NCBI RefSeq assembly: GCF_003096095.1
Contig: NZ_CP015453.1
Coordinates: 1,488,001-1,552,000, forward strand
From: Dietzia psychralcaliphila
GTDB lineage: Bacteria > Actinomycetota > Actinomycetes > Mycobacteriales > Mycobacteriaceae
DNA: 64,000 bases
Direction: 5' to 3'
In this document: one piece after another, positions 1 to 8,224 of the stretch
Layout of the letters: every line of letters begins with the position of its first letter
Numbering within the stretch: position 1 is the first letter of the stretch
Notes under the pieces: model-generated
The model's input: the letters and a program-made list of their open reading frames with translations, nothing else
What the model was told of the DNA's origin: nothing
Databases searched by the model: none
Program-made: the position numbers and the translations under genes

Positions 1-282
1 GTCGGGGCTCAGGGTCCCACCGGGGTGCAGTGAGATCCAGTGGCGCTTGTTCATGTGGTAGCCGGGCGTGATGTCCTCGTGCGCGTCGCGGAGTGCGAGG
101 CTGTCCGAGGGCGAGGCCTTGAGCACCACGCGGCGCTCATCCTCGACCTCGGTGTGGAGCATGAACACCTTGCCCCGGACCTTGTAGACGTCGACGTCCC
201 GCCCGAACGGGAACTCCAGAGTCGTCGCCGGTAGTTCGCGCGCCCGCATCGCCGCACACCTCTGGAGTTCCCGCCCGTTCAT
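1..282 (-). CDS. YjbR/MmcQ-family DNA-binding protein, partial (3' end beyond left edge)
   Basis: The minus-strand frame is open from the ATG at 282 to the window edge (94 codons seen). The N-terminal part reads like the YjbR/MmcQ (CyaY-like fold) family: a GKVFML strand, a lysine-rich turn (VVLKASPSDS) and the family hallmark PGYHMNKRHWISL near residues 76-88. The family usually has about 110-130 residues, so most of the protein is present. Its cellular role is not established; some members are described as DNA-binding. The ATG overlaps the stop of the siderophore synthetase gene as ATGA, so it is the last visible gene of the siderophore operon and probably shares its iron control. Family is fairly sure, function open. 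Confidence 0.8.
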   Translation of the reverse strand, partial: MNGRELQRCAAMRARELPATTLEFPFGRDVDVYKVRGKVFMLHTEVEDERRVVLKASPSDSLALRDAHEDITPGYHMNKRHWISLHPGGTLSPD

Positions 283-2717
283 ATCCCTGACGTTACGACA
301 CGCTCGTGTCGGCCCGCGGGACCGGTCGGGCTCTGCGCGAGGGGATTGACCAGGGTGCCCGCGAACTGCAGCGAGCCCGCCTGATCTGTCAGATCGACCA
401 TCTGGCGGGTGTCGCGCAGCTGCAGCCGGTTGAGGCACGAGTGCCGGAACCGCGGTGCGAACAGCGCCTGCCACATCGATTCGTCGACCTCTCCCGGGTC
501 GCCGTCGCTGCCGTCCAGGGTCTGCAGGCACCGGCGGGTCTCGTCCCAGAACTCCGACGCCGGCAGGACCCCGGCGTCGTCGCAGATCGCGGCCAGATGA
601 CGAAGTACCCCGTCCATGACGTCGGTGTGGATGCTCAACACCGCCGTCTCGGCATCCACGATGTGCCGGATCCGATCGATCCCCTCGGGCAGCGGGCGGT
701 CGGTCACCACGGCCACCTCCTCCCCGATGTCCTTGAACAGCACCCGGCGCGGGAGGTGGTCGGGGCCGATCACCACGATCACGTTCTCCCCGTGCGGCAT
801 GAACACCAGACCGTGCGTGAGCAGGCACCGGGCCACCGGCAGTACGTAGGCGTCGAGCAGGGCGCGGAGCCACGTGCGGGCGACCGACCCGGATCGCTCC
901 AGATGTTCGACGACGAGGGGGCGCCCGTGCAGGTCCACGTGCAGTAGCGAGGCCAGCGTGAAGGCCCGCTCTCCCTCCGCCAGACGCGGCACCGGGCTCT
1001 CGCGCCACAGAGCGGCGATCATCTTGGTGTGCGGCCCCTCGTCCGAGACGCCGTACTCGGCTGCCCGGTGGTACGCGTCGCCGGTGTAGCCCACCGCCGC
1101 GACCTCGCGCAGGATCCCGAAGTCGAGAGCCCGGAGCACGGGATCCCCGGCGACCAGACCGGCAACCCAGTCGTTAACCGCCGGGGTGTCACGCATGTAC
1201 TTCGGCGACAGCCCGCGGGTGAAGCCCATGTTCTGCACCGCCAGCGCCGTCTTGACGTAGCCGCGCTCGGGACGGGTCACGTCGAAAAACGTACGGACGG
1301 ACTGTTGGGGGCGGTACTCACTGCGGGACTCGCCCAGATAGACGAGGTCACGGCGGGCCAGGTCGGGGCCGAACGCCACGGCGATCTTGTGCTCCCACTG
1401 CCACGGATGAACGGGCAGGAGACGGTACCCGCCGGGGTCCAGACCCAGCGCGCGGAGTGTGTCTCCGCATTCCTCGAGGGCCTCACGGCCGAACTCGCGG
1501 CGATAGAGGTCGTCCTCGTCGAGCCCGCTCACGGTGGCGAGGTGGCTCAACTCCCGGCGGACCGCCAGCCACACCAGGCGCACGGTGGCGGATGCCTCCG
1601 GGGTGTAGTGGTGCCGGTCGGCGAGTCCCAGTCCGATGCGCCCGTTGTTGGCCACGAACCCGGGGTGCCCCTCGGTCATGGCGGCCTCGACCTCCTGCAG
1701 GTCCGCCCCGGCGAGAACCTGCGCCGGACGGTCGCGGTGGTGCAGGCAGAACGCGGCCGATCCGAGGGTCGCGGCGATCTCCTCCAGGTAGACGCCGACG
1801 AGCGACTCCGGGATCCCGAGAGCCGGGGCGATCGCGGTGATCAGGGCCTGGGCGTCGGGCTCGACCGGGTCGCCGCAGACCTCGCGGCGGAGCGACCCCT
1901 CGTCCACCACCCAGTGTTCGAGCGGCAGCACACGGGCCCGGAACGTCCACCGCTCGTCCCCGGCTCGGACTTCGTAGGACCCGGGTCCGGCGCCCGGCCC
2001 CGGGGTGATGAGCCGCTCGTGGGAGAACTCGGCCAGCGCCTTGGCGCACAGGTGCCGATGGGCGCGCCGCATCGCGTGACCGCTGAGGTGCGCGTGGGCG
2101 GGGGCGCCACCCGGCGGCGGAGACGATGTCGGTGACAACGGCGTGGAGACGGTCCGCACGCTGCGGCCGATCTCGGAGACTCGGAAGTCCTCGGCGGTGC
2201 AGAACGAGAGCAGGGCGGTCTTGTCGGCCAGCTCGAGCAGCCCGTCCTCGCGGAAGCCCGCACGGGTGTTGAGCCGGTGTACGGCGGTGTTCCGGGCGTC
2301 GGGTTCCACCACAATGCGCCGCGCGCGCGGTGTGTCGAAGGCGGTCTCGCATATGGCCCCCATCACGGCGGCGGTGGTTCCCGGCACCGGCGTACGAGAC
2401 GGAGCCACCAGCAGGTGCATGCCGAGATCGCCGTCCCGGTGCGGGTATCTGCCGTCGAGTTCGATCTCCGCCGGGTCGTAGAACACCGCCAGACCCACAC
2501 GCAACCCGTCGATGCGCACGATGTGGACCTGCCGGTGGGGGCAGTTCTGCCAATCCGCGAACACCGAGCCGACCTGATCGGGGGTCAGTCCCCGCATGCC
2601 CCAGTACTCCGACCCGGGGTGGGAGAGCCAGGCGTGCAGGGTCCGGACGGTGTCGGTGTCCGTGGTCAGTGGGGAGAGCGAGACCAGTCCGGCGGGTGTG
2701 CTGACGATGTGGGTCAT
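279..2717 (-). CDS. DesC-DesD fusion: GNAT acyltransferase plus IucA/IucC siderophore synthetase
   Basis: A 812-residue two-domain enzyme. Residues 1 to about 195 are a GNAT acyltransferase of the IucB/DesC kind (SEYWGMRG, then VVEPDARNTAVHRLNTRAGF as acetyl-CoA fold end). From about 215 follows an NRPS-independent siderophore (NIS) synthetase of the IucA/IucC family: HPWQWEHKI, YVKTALAVQNMGFTRGLSPK and the C-terminal FhuF-like part with MPHGENVIVV and RVLFKDIGEE. By analogy with desferrioxamine synthesis, the first half acylates N-hydroxycadaverine and the second condenses (and may cyclise) the units with ATP. In Streptomyces these are two genes, desC and desD. The ATG at 2717 overlaps the hydroxylase stop (ATGA); a longer upstream open frame is only a shadow of desB. 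Product identity is inferred. Confidence 0.88.
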   Translation of the reverse strand: MTHIVSTPAGLVSLSPLTTDTDTVRTLHAWLSHPGSEYWGMRGLTPDQVGSVFADWQNCPHRQVHIVRIDGLRVGLAVFYDPAEIELDGRYPHRDGDLGMHLLVAPSRTPVPGTTAAVMGAICETAFDTPRARRIVVEPDARNTAVHRLNTRAGFREDGLLELADKTALLSFCTAEDFRVSEIGRSVRTVSTPLSPTSSPPPGGAPAHAHLSGHAMRRAHRHLCAKALAEFSHERLITPGPGAGPGSYEVRAGDERWTFRARVLPLEHWVVDEGSLRREVCGDPVEPDAQALITAIAPALGIPESLVGVYLEEIAATLGSAAFCLHHRDRPAQVLAGADLQEVEAAMTEGHPGFVANNGRIGLGLADRHHYTPEASATVRLVWLAVRRELSHLATVSGLDEDDLYRREFGREALEECGDTLRALGLDPGGYRLLPVHPWQWEHKIAVAFGPDLARRDLVYLGESRSEYRPQQSVRTFFDVTRPERGYVKTALAVQNMGFTRGLSPKYMRDTPAVNDWVAGLVAGDPVLRALDFGILREVAAVGYTGDAYHRAAEYGVSDEGPHTKMIAALWRESPVPRLAEGERAFTLASLLHVDLHGRPLVVEHLERSGSVARTWLRALLDAYVLPVARCLLTHGLVFMPHGENVIVVIGPDHLPRRVLFKDIGEEVAVVTDRPLPEGIDRIRHIVDAETAVLSIHTDVMDGVLRHLAAICDDAGVLPASEFWDETRRCLQTLDGSDGDPGEVDESMWQALFAPRFRHSCLNRLQLRDTRQMVDLTDQAGSLQFAGTLVNPLAQSPTGPAGRHERVVTSGI

Positions 2718-4309
2718 CGGGCCTCCTGGGCCTGCGTCGTGGCGGGTGCTGTTCGGGGTGCTGTCCGAGTCGGGGTCGGGGTCGGGGCCGTGGCCCGGGG
2801 CGCGGTCGGGGTCGCGTTCGGTAGCGGGGTAGGTGGCGGGGTCGGGGTCGATGGCGGGGTCGCGGGAGCGGGTGTGGGCGCAGGGCGGTGGGTCGGGGCG
2901 CCGAACTGCTGGAACGCGATGGCCGGCTCGACGGGGTAGGGCTCGCGGCCGGTGACCCCGCGCAGGATGACGCTGTTGCGCATGGCCCCCATCCCGAGGT
3001 CCGGGGCGCTGAGCCCGTGTGTGTGCTCCTCGGCGTTCTGCACGTGGACGTACCGATGGGCGAGGTCGACGGTGTGGTCGCGCGCCACACGGTAGCGGCG
3101 GGGCCGGCCCGCGGGAGTGTGCCCTGGTCCGGATTCCTCCCAGTCGATCTTGGAGGCGATCCCGTCGAGGAACCGCGGCGCGGTGGGTGAGTAGCCGGTG
3201 GCCATCACCAGCCCGTCCGTGTGGTGCTCCCACAACCGCCCGGTGTCGTTGCAGCGCAGGGCCAGCCGGATACCGGTGTCGGCGACGGTGGCGTCCTCCA
3301 GGGCGGTCGCGGCCACGAGCAGCCCGTTGTCCAGCCCTCGGGCGGAACGCCGGTAGAGCAGATCGTGGATCTCGTTGATCAGATCGGCGTTGATGCCCTT
3401 GTACAGCGATCGTTGGTCGCGCAGCATCCGGTCCCGCGTGTCGGCGTCGAGTCCGTGGAAGTGGTCGATGTACTCCGGGGAGGTCATCTCCAGGGTGAGC
3501 TTGGTGTACTCCATCGGGAAGAACCGGGGGGAGCGGGTGATCCAGTCCACGCGGGGGCCGTGGTCCGCGGCCGACGAGAGCAGGTCGTGATAGACCTCCG
3601 CGGCCGACTGGCCGCTGCCTACGACGGTCACCGAGTCCAGCCGGAGCAGGTCTTCGCGCCGGTGCAGGTAGTCGGCGGCGTGCAACGCCACCCTCGGGGA
3701 CGGGCTCAGCAGGTCCGGGTCGAGCGGGTCCGGGTCGAGCGGGTCCGGGTCGAGCGGTTGCTGGTCGAGCGAGCTCGTGTCGATCGGCGACCACGGGGTG
3801 GTGCCGATCCCCAGCACCAGGTGCCGGGCGCGGTAGGTCTCCGTGCCGTCGGAGGTGATCGCGGTGACCCGGTAGACGGGCCCGTCCTCGTCGTCGGTCC
3901 CGTCGGCACGTCCGCCCCCGGTCCCCGGCGCGGTCTCGCGACGGACGTCGACCACCTCCCGGCCCCACCGGAGTCCGCCCACCCGCTCGGAGGCCCAGCG
4001 GCAGTACGCGTCGTACTCCGAGCGCAGCGGCTGGAAGTTCTCGCGGATGTAGAACGGGTACAGTCGGCCGACCTCCTTGAGGTACGACAGGAACGAGTAC
4101 GGCGAGGTGGGGTCGGCGAGCGTGACCAGGTCGGCGAGGAACGGCACCTGGATAGTGGCGTCGTCGAACATGAGTCCGTGGTGCCACGCGAAGCCCTCGC
4201 GGGCGTCGAGGAAGACCGCGTCGATCTCCAGTGGCTCGGCCAGGCACGCCAGCCCGAGGTTGAACGGACCGATGCCCACCCCCAGCAGATCGTGGATCTT
4301 CCCACTCAT
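2714..4309 (-). CDS. DesB-like L-lysine/cadaverine N-hydroxylase
   Basis: A flavin N-monooxygenase of the IucD/DesB/SidA family, 531 residues, which makes the hydroxylamine needed for a hydroxamate siderophore. Seen: FAD-binding GVGIGPFNLGLA at residues 10-21, the substrate/FAD region DATIQVPFLADLV, the NADPH-binding VVGSGQSAAEVY, and the ATGY signature VMATGYSPTAPR. The family typically ends near 430-450 residues; here a tail of about 75 residues rich in Pro, Thr and Ala follows, and a (PLDPD)n insertion from a 15-bp tandem repeat sits mid-protein. It overlaps its neighbours on both sides by ATGA, placing it between the decarboxylase and the fused acyltransferase-synthetase. In the known pathway it acts on cadaverine formed by the decarboxylase; whether lysine is also used is not visible. 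Confidence 0.9.
   Translation of the reverse strand: MSGKIHDLLGVGIGPFNLGLACLAEPLEIDAVFLDAREGFAWHHGLMFDDATIQVPFLADLVTLADPTSPYSFLSYLKEVGRLYPFYIRENFQPLRSEYDAYCRWASERVGGLRWGREVVDVRRETAPGTGGGRADGTDDEDGPVYRVTAITSDGTETYRARHLVLGIGTTPWSPIDTSSLDQQPLDPDPLDPDPLDPDLLSPSPRVALHAADYLHRREDLLRLDSVTVVGSGQSAAEVYHDLLSSAADHGPRVDWITRSPRFFPMEYTKLTLEMTSPEYIDHFHGLDADTRDRMLRDQRSLYKGINADLINEIHDLLYRRSARGLDNGLLVAATALEDATVADTGIRLALRCNDTGRLWEHHTDGLVMATGYSPTAPRFLDGIASKIDWEESGPGHTPAGRPRRYRVARDHTVDLAHRYVHVQNAEEHTHGLSAPDLGMGAMRNSVILRGVTGREPYPVEPAIAFQQFGAPTHRPAPTPAPATPPSTPTPPPTPLPNATPTAPRATAPTPTPTRTAPRTAPATTQAQEAR
3712..3756 (-). repeat. three tandem 15-bp units inside desB-like gene
   Basis: Three identical copies of ggtccgggtcgagcg stand head to tail, with a degenerate fourth after them. 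On the coding strand they give (PLDPD) repeats within a loop region of the hydroxylase. The unit length is a multiple of three, so copy-number change would keep the reading frame. Confidence 0.85.
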
Positions 4310-5796
4310 GAGAACACCCCCGCGGTGGTGGCCTGGCGTATCCCGTCGGCCAGGTACCGGGCGGCCTCCCTGACGTCGGCGAGTACTGCCGCCACGTCCT
4401 CGTCGCGCAGGCCGGGGTCCAGGACGGTGAGTTTGAGGCAGGGCCTGCCGTCGACCACTGTCGCGGCGACCACGGAGCGCCCCTCGGCGAACAGCGCGTC
4501 CCTGACGGGTCGGACCAGGGCATCGGACTCGTCGGGGTCACACCCCTCGGGCCGGGGCCGGAACAGGACGGTAGACAGCGCCGGCCGGCGGACCAACTCG
4601 AGGTCGGGTTCGGAGTCGATGGTCCGGCCGATCCGCTGGGCCACGTCGATCGCGTCGTCGAGCATGCGGCCGATCCCGTCCGCGCCGAGTACCCGCAGCG
4701 TCATCCAGAGCTTGAGGGCGTCGAAGCGGCGGGTGGTCTGCAGGGACTTGTCCACCGCGTGGTCGTCACCGTCCGCGGGGTTGAGGTAGTCGGCACTGAC
4801 GGTGGAGTGGCGGAAGCCCGAACCGTCGCGTAGGAGCAGCGCGGACGCGGCCACCGGCAGGAAGAAGGTCTTGTGGAAGTCCACGGTCACCGAATCGGCC
4901 AGCCCGATCCCGTCGAGTAGGCCGCGACGGGTGGGCGAGACCAGCAGACCGCCGCCGTAGGCGCCGTCCACGTGCAACCACACGTTCCGCTCGCGGCACA
5001 CCCGGCCGATCTCGCGCAGCGGGTCGATCGCACCGTGGTCGGTGGTGCCGGCCAGGGCCACGACCGCCGCGACCTCGTCTCCCGCGTCGGCCACGGAGGC
5101 CAGGGCCCGGTCGAGGGTGGCCGGGTCCATTCGGTCGCCGTCCCCGGGCAGGACGATCACTGCGTCGGGTGCCAGGCCGAGCAGTCGGGCGGCCTTGACC
5201 ACGCTCAGATGCGCGTGCTCACCGGTGACGATCCGCAGGCGGGACAGTCGTGCGCAACGGTCGGCCGGGGTGGTTCCCCGGGGGCCGGGGCGGGAGAGTC
5301 GATCTTCCCGCGCGGTGAACAGCCCCTGGAGGTTCGACTGGGTCCCGCCGGTGGTGAACACGCCGTCGGGAGTGAGCGCCTCCGGCCGGTCGAAGTCGAT
5401 CAGTTCGGCGACCCAGTCGACGAGCTTCTGTTCGATGAGACAGGCCGAGGTGCCCTGGTCCCAGGTCTCCACGGCCGTGTTGACAGAGGTGGCGAGTGTC
5501 TCGGCGGCCAGCGCGGGGATGGTGACCGGGCAGTTGAGGTGAGCGAGGTAGCGGGGATGGTGGTAGCCCACGGCGTGGTCGAGGTAGAGACCACGTACCT
5601 CCAGCAGTGCCTTCTCGAGCGATCCCAGTGGGGTCGACAGGTCCACCGCCGCGGTCTGGGCCGCGAGATGTGCGGGGGAGGCGGACGAGCGCGGGGTGGT
5701 ACGACCGTCGAGGTATCGACCTACCTCGGCGGTCGCCGCGGCCAGGGCGGCGGCGTGGTCCTTCCGGCTCCGGTGGCTCAACAGGTGTTCGTTCAC
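4306..5796 (-). CDS. DesA-like PLP-dependent lysine decarboxylase
   Basis: Pyridoxal-phosphate group II decarboxylase (glutamate/diaminobutyrate/DesA family), 496 residues, probably converting lysine to cadaverine as the first siderophore step. Seen: the PLP phosphate-binding region TTGGTQSNLQGLF, LHVDGAYGG with the ring-facing Asp, and the Schiff-base lysine in VTVDFHKTFF (Lys309). The GTG start at 5796 has GGAG six bases before it. It is the first gene of the minus-strand siderophore operon, overlapping the hydroxylase by ATGA, and an iron box lies 46 bases upstream. Diaminobutyrate or tyrosine as substrate cannot be excluded from sequence alone; the neighbouring lysine-type hydroxylase favours lysine. 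Confidence 0.88.
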   Translation of the reverse strand: MNEHLLSHRSRKDHAAALAAATAEVGRYLDGRTTPRSSASPAHLAAQTAAVDLSTPLGSLEKALLEVRGLYLDHAVGYHHPRYLAHLNCPVTIPALAAETLATSVNTAVETWDQGTSACLIEQKLVDWVAELIDFDRPEALTPDGVFTTGGTQSNLQGLFTAREDRLSRPGPRGTTPADRCARLSRLRIVTGEHAHLSVVKAARLLGLAPDAVIVLPGDGDRMDPATLDRALASVADAGDEVAAVVALAGTTDHGAIDPLREIGRVCRERNVWLHVDGAYGGGLLVSPTRRGLLDGIGLADSVTVDFHKTFFLPVAASALLLRDGSGFRHSTVSADYLNPADGDDHAVDKSLQTTRRFDALKLWMTLRVLGADGIGRMLDDAIDVAQRIGRTIDSEPDLELVRRPALSTVLFRPRPEGCDPDESDALVRPVRDALFAEGRSVVAATVVDGRPCLKLTVLDPGLRDEDVAAVLADVREAARYLADGIRQATTAGVFS

Positions 5797-5841
5797 AGGT
5801 GCTCCGAACTTCTCGGGGATCTTCGGTACCGGCGAACGCTA

Positions 5842-5860
5842 TGAGGATAGGCTACCCTAA
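5842..5860. promoter_or_regulatory. IdeR/DmdR1-type iron box upstream of siderophore operon
   Basis: A 19-bp site matching 16 of 19 positions of the palindromic iron box TTAGGTTAGGCTAACCTAA. It lies 46 bp ahead of the decarboxylase start. IdeR/DmdR1/DtxR repressors with Fe(II) bind such sites, so biosynthesis should be switched on in iron starvation. The regulator gene is not in the window. Confidence 0.85.
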
Positions 5861-5871
5861 TCAACAGTTCG

Positions 5872-5885
5872 GTGACATGAATCAC
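5872..5885. promoter_or_regulatory. CRP/GlxR-like site (GTGA-N6-TCAC)
   Basis: The bases GTGA-CATGAA-TCAC form the exact core of the Crp-family palindrome (GlxR consensus TGTGA-N6-TCACA). It lies between the two iron boxes in the divergent region. A near-identical element lies at 20179-20192. Binding is inferred from the motif only. Confidence 0.45.
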
Positions 5886-5962
5886 GTTGTGGGCCAACTG
5901 GAGTGGGAATGTGCAGGACGAGTCTTGCGCCGCGGTGCGGTTCGGCTCTAGTGTTGCGCCGA

Positions 5963-5981
5963 TAAGGTAAGCCAAGCCTAA
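5963..5981. promoter_or_regulatory. IdeR/DmdR1-type iron box upstream of importer 1
   Basis: This 19-bp element fits the degenerate iron box TWAGGTWAGSCTWACCTWA at 17 of 19 positions. It ends 27 bp before the start of the binding lipoprotein gene and so should control importer 1 separately from the divergent biosynthesis operon. Confidence 0.85.
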
Positions 5982-6008
5982 GCGGCTTCTATCCCACCCG
6001 GAGACCCC

Positions 6009-7100
6009 ATGAGTTCATCCGCCGTCCGATCCCGTGTCCGCCCGGTCGACACCCCTGAACGTTCGCACCTGGTACTGATCCTGGCCGCGTTCATCGCGAT
6101 GCTGGCGGTGTTGGCAGGGTGCACGACGGGTTCCGTGGGCGGGTCCGAGGAGTCCGCTGCGGCGACCGACGTCGAGCGCGACGGAGACTTCCCGCGCACT
6201 ATCACTCACGCTTACGGGCAGACCGAGATCACCGAGCCGCCCCAGCGGGTGGCCACGATCTCCTGGGTCAACGCGGATGTCTCCCTGGCACTGGGTGTGG
6301 TGCCCGTGGGAATGCCGCGCAATTCCTTCGGCGCCAATGCCGGCGGGTCCACCGACTGGTTCGACGCCGAGTTGGAGTCTGTCGGTGGCGAGATGCCCGA
6401 GCTGTACTCCGAGACGGACGGCATCAACACCGAGGCCATCGCCGCGCTGCAGCCCGACCTCATCCTGGGTGTCTACTCCGGCATGACCGCCGAGGAGTAC
6501 GAGACCCTGTCCAAGATCGCCCCCACCATCGCGATGCCCGAGGGCGACGTGGCGTTCGGCACCGCATGGCAGGACTCCACCCGCCTCATCGGCGAGGCGT
6601 TGGGCCGCTCGGCCCGGGCCGAGGAACTCATCGACGAGGTGGAGGGCCGGATCACCCAGGTCGCCGACGACCACCCGGGCATCCGGGGGACGACCTTCAT
6701 CTACGGAACCGTGGACCCCGATGCGGCCGAGAAGATCTACGCCTTCACCGATGTGGACAACCGCCCACGCTTCCTCGAGCAACTCGGGATGGTGCAGGCA
6801 CCGGTGGTGGCCGAGGCCTCGACGGGGGCCTCGGACCAGTTCGCCGTGACGTGGTCGCCCGAGCGGGCCGATGAACTCGTCTCGGACATCCTGGTCACCT
6901 ACGCGGCGTCGCCGGACGTGCGGACCGCGATCGAATCCGATCCACTGCTTGGCCGCATCCCCGCGATCGAGGCGGGCCGGATGGTGGTGCAGACCGACGA
7001 GCAGCAGGTGCTGTCGATCTCGGCCGCGTCGCCGCTCAGCCTGCCCTGGGCACTCGACAACGTGGTCCCCGACATCATCGCCGCCGCGGAGCAGAACTGA
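6009..7100 (+). CDS. Fe-siderophore-binding lipoprotein (FecB/FepB type), importer 1
   Basis: ABC-transporter substrate-binding protein of the Fe3+-siderophore class, 363 residues. A hydrophobic segment at residues 21-36 ends in a lipobox, LAGC, with the lipidated Cys38. The mature part has the class III fold marks: PPQRVATISWVNADVSLALG, then EAIAALQPDLILGVYSGM, and a C-terminal LPWALDNVVP. The ATG at 6009 has GGAG upstream. It is the first gene of a five-gene operon (two permeases, ATPase, siderophore-interacting protein), divergent from the siderophore biosynthesis operon. Own-siderophore capture is therefore the natural guess, but specificity is not readable. Confidence 0.9.
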   Translation: MSSSAVRSRVRPVDTPERSHLVLILAAFIAMLAVLAGCTTGSVGGSEESAAATDVERDGDFPRTITHAYGQTEITEPPQRVATISWVNADVSLALGVVPVGMPRNSFGANAGGSTDWFDAELESVGGEMPELYSETDGINTEAIAALQPDLILGVYSGMTAEEYETLSKIAPTIAMPEGDVAFGTAWQDSTRLIGEALGRSARAEELIDEVEGRITQVADDHPGIRGTTFIYGTVDPDAAEKIYAFTDVDNRPRFLEQLGMVQAPVVAEASTGASDQFAVTWSPERADELVSDILVTYAASPDVRTAIESDPLLGRIPAIEAGRMVVQTDEQQVLSISAASPLSLPWALDNVVPDIIAAAEQN

Positions 7101-7105
7101 CGCTG

Positions 7106-8224
7106 ATGCAGGCGACCGCGACGAGCAGGATCGACCCCGCCACGGCGGGGCCGCCGGCAGCCCCGGTGCGGGCCTCCGCACCGGGGCGCCGGCGTGTGGT
7201 GACGGGCACCGTGACCGCCCTGCTGCTTCTCATGGCGTCGGTGGCCGCGTCCCTCTTCCTCGGCTCCCGGTCGGTCGACCCCGCCGTCGTGTTCTCGGTC
7301 CTGTCCGGACTGCCGTCCCAGTTGATGTCCGGAGACCTCGCCGCCGCGCTGGCCCCGGGGTCCGGTGCCGGGATGGACGAGGCGGTGGTGAGTGCCCGCG
7401 TCCCCCGCACGATCACCGCGATCGTCGTGGGTGCCGCGCTGGCCGTGGCCGGCGCAGGGTTGCAGGGTGCCACCCGCAACCCGCTCGGTGACCCGGGTCT
7501 GCTCGGGCTGACCGCGGGCGCCGCACTGGGCGTGGTGCTCGGATTGGCCCTCGCGCCCACGGCGGGCCCGACCGCGGTCGCGATCTTCGCAGTCGTCGGA
7601 TCGCTCGCCGCCGGGACGGTGGTCGTGGGGGCCGGGCGACTCGGCGCCGACTCCGGCACCGGACTGGTCCTCGCCGGAGCTGCGGTGACGGCCGGTTGCA
7701 CCGCGGTGACCTCGTCGTTGGTGATCGCGCTACCGGGGGTACTCGACCGGTTCCGCTTCTGGGGTCTCGGATCGGTGGCCCGCTCCGGGGCACCGGAGAT
7801 CGCCGCGGCGCTGCCGTTCGTCCTCCTGGGGCTCGCCCTGGTCATCGCCGGAGCCGCCTCACTCGACGCGCTCGCCCTTGGCGACGACCTGGCGCGCGGG
7901 CTCGGGGTCGGGCCGGTGGCCGGTCGGGCGGTCGTCCTGGGCGGCGTGGTGATCCTGTCCGGGGTCGCCACCGCGCTGGCGGGCCCGATCGCATTCCTCG
8001 GTCTTCTCGTTCCCCATCTGCTGCGGCGACTCGTCGGGGTGGGGAACAGGGTGGTGCTGGGGTTGTCCGTGATCGTGGGCCCCGTCGTGCTGCTGCTGGC
8101 CGACACCCTCGGGCGCGTCCTCGCCCCGCCGGGGGAGATCGCCGTCGGGGTGATGACCGTGGCGATGGGAGTGCCGTTCCTGATCGCCATGCTGCGACTG
8201 AACCGTGGGGTGAGCGCCTCGTGA
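7106..8224 (+). CDS. FecCD-family iron-siderophore permease, importer 1 (first)
   Basis: Inner-membrane permease of the BtuC/FecCD family, 372 residues with a run of hydrophobic segments. Family motifs seen: AGAGLQGATRNPLGDPGLLGLTAG in the first third, [20 protein letters not shown] before the last third (coupling helix to the ATPase) and ATALAGPIAFLGLLVPHLLR. It starts five bases after the lipoprotein stop and its TGA overlaps the next start as GTGA. The N-terminal 40 residues are a cytosolic basic extension. It should pair with the following permease as a heterodimer. Confidence 0.92.
   Translation: MQATATSRIDPATAGPPAAPVRASAPGRRRVVTGTVTALLLLMASVAASLFLGSRSVDPAVVFSVLSGLPSQLMSGDLAAALAPGSGAGMDEAVVSARVPRTITAIVVGAALAVAGAGLQGATRNPLGDPGLLGLTAGAALGVVLGLALAPTAGPTAVAIFAVVGSLAAGTVVVGAGRLGADSGTGLVLAGAAVTAGCTAVTSSLVIALPGVLDRFRFWGLGSVARSGAPEIAAALPFVLLGLALVIAGAASLDALALGDDLARGLGVGPVAGRAVVLGGVVILSGVATALAGPIAFLGLLVPHLLRRLVGVGNRVVLGLSVIVGPVVLLLADTLGRVLAPPGEIAVGVMTVAMGVPFLIAMLRLNRGVSAS

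Noticed and set aside
2718-4541. Upstream extension of the desCD open frame (1420 codons in total)
   Set aside because: It runs antisense-free through desB and desA in another frame and has Arg/Pro-rich shadow composition; the ATG at 2717 with ATGA overlap is the real start.
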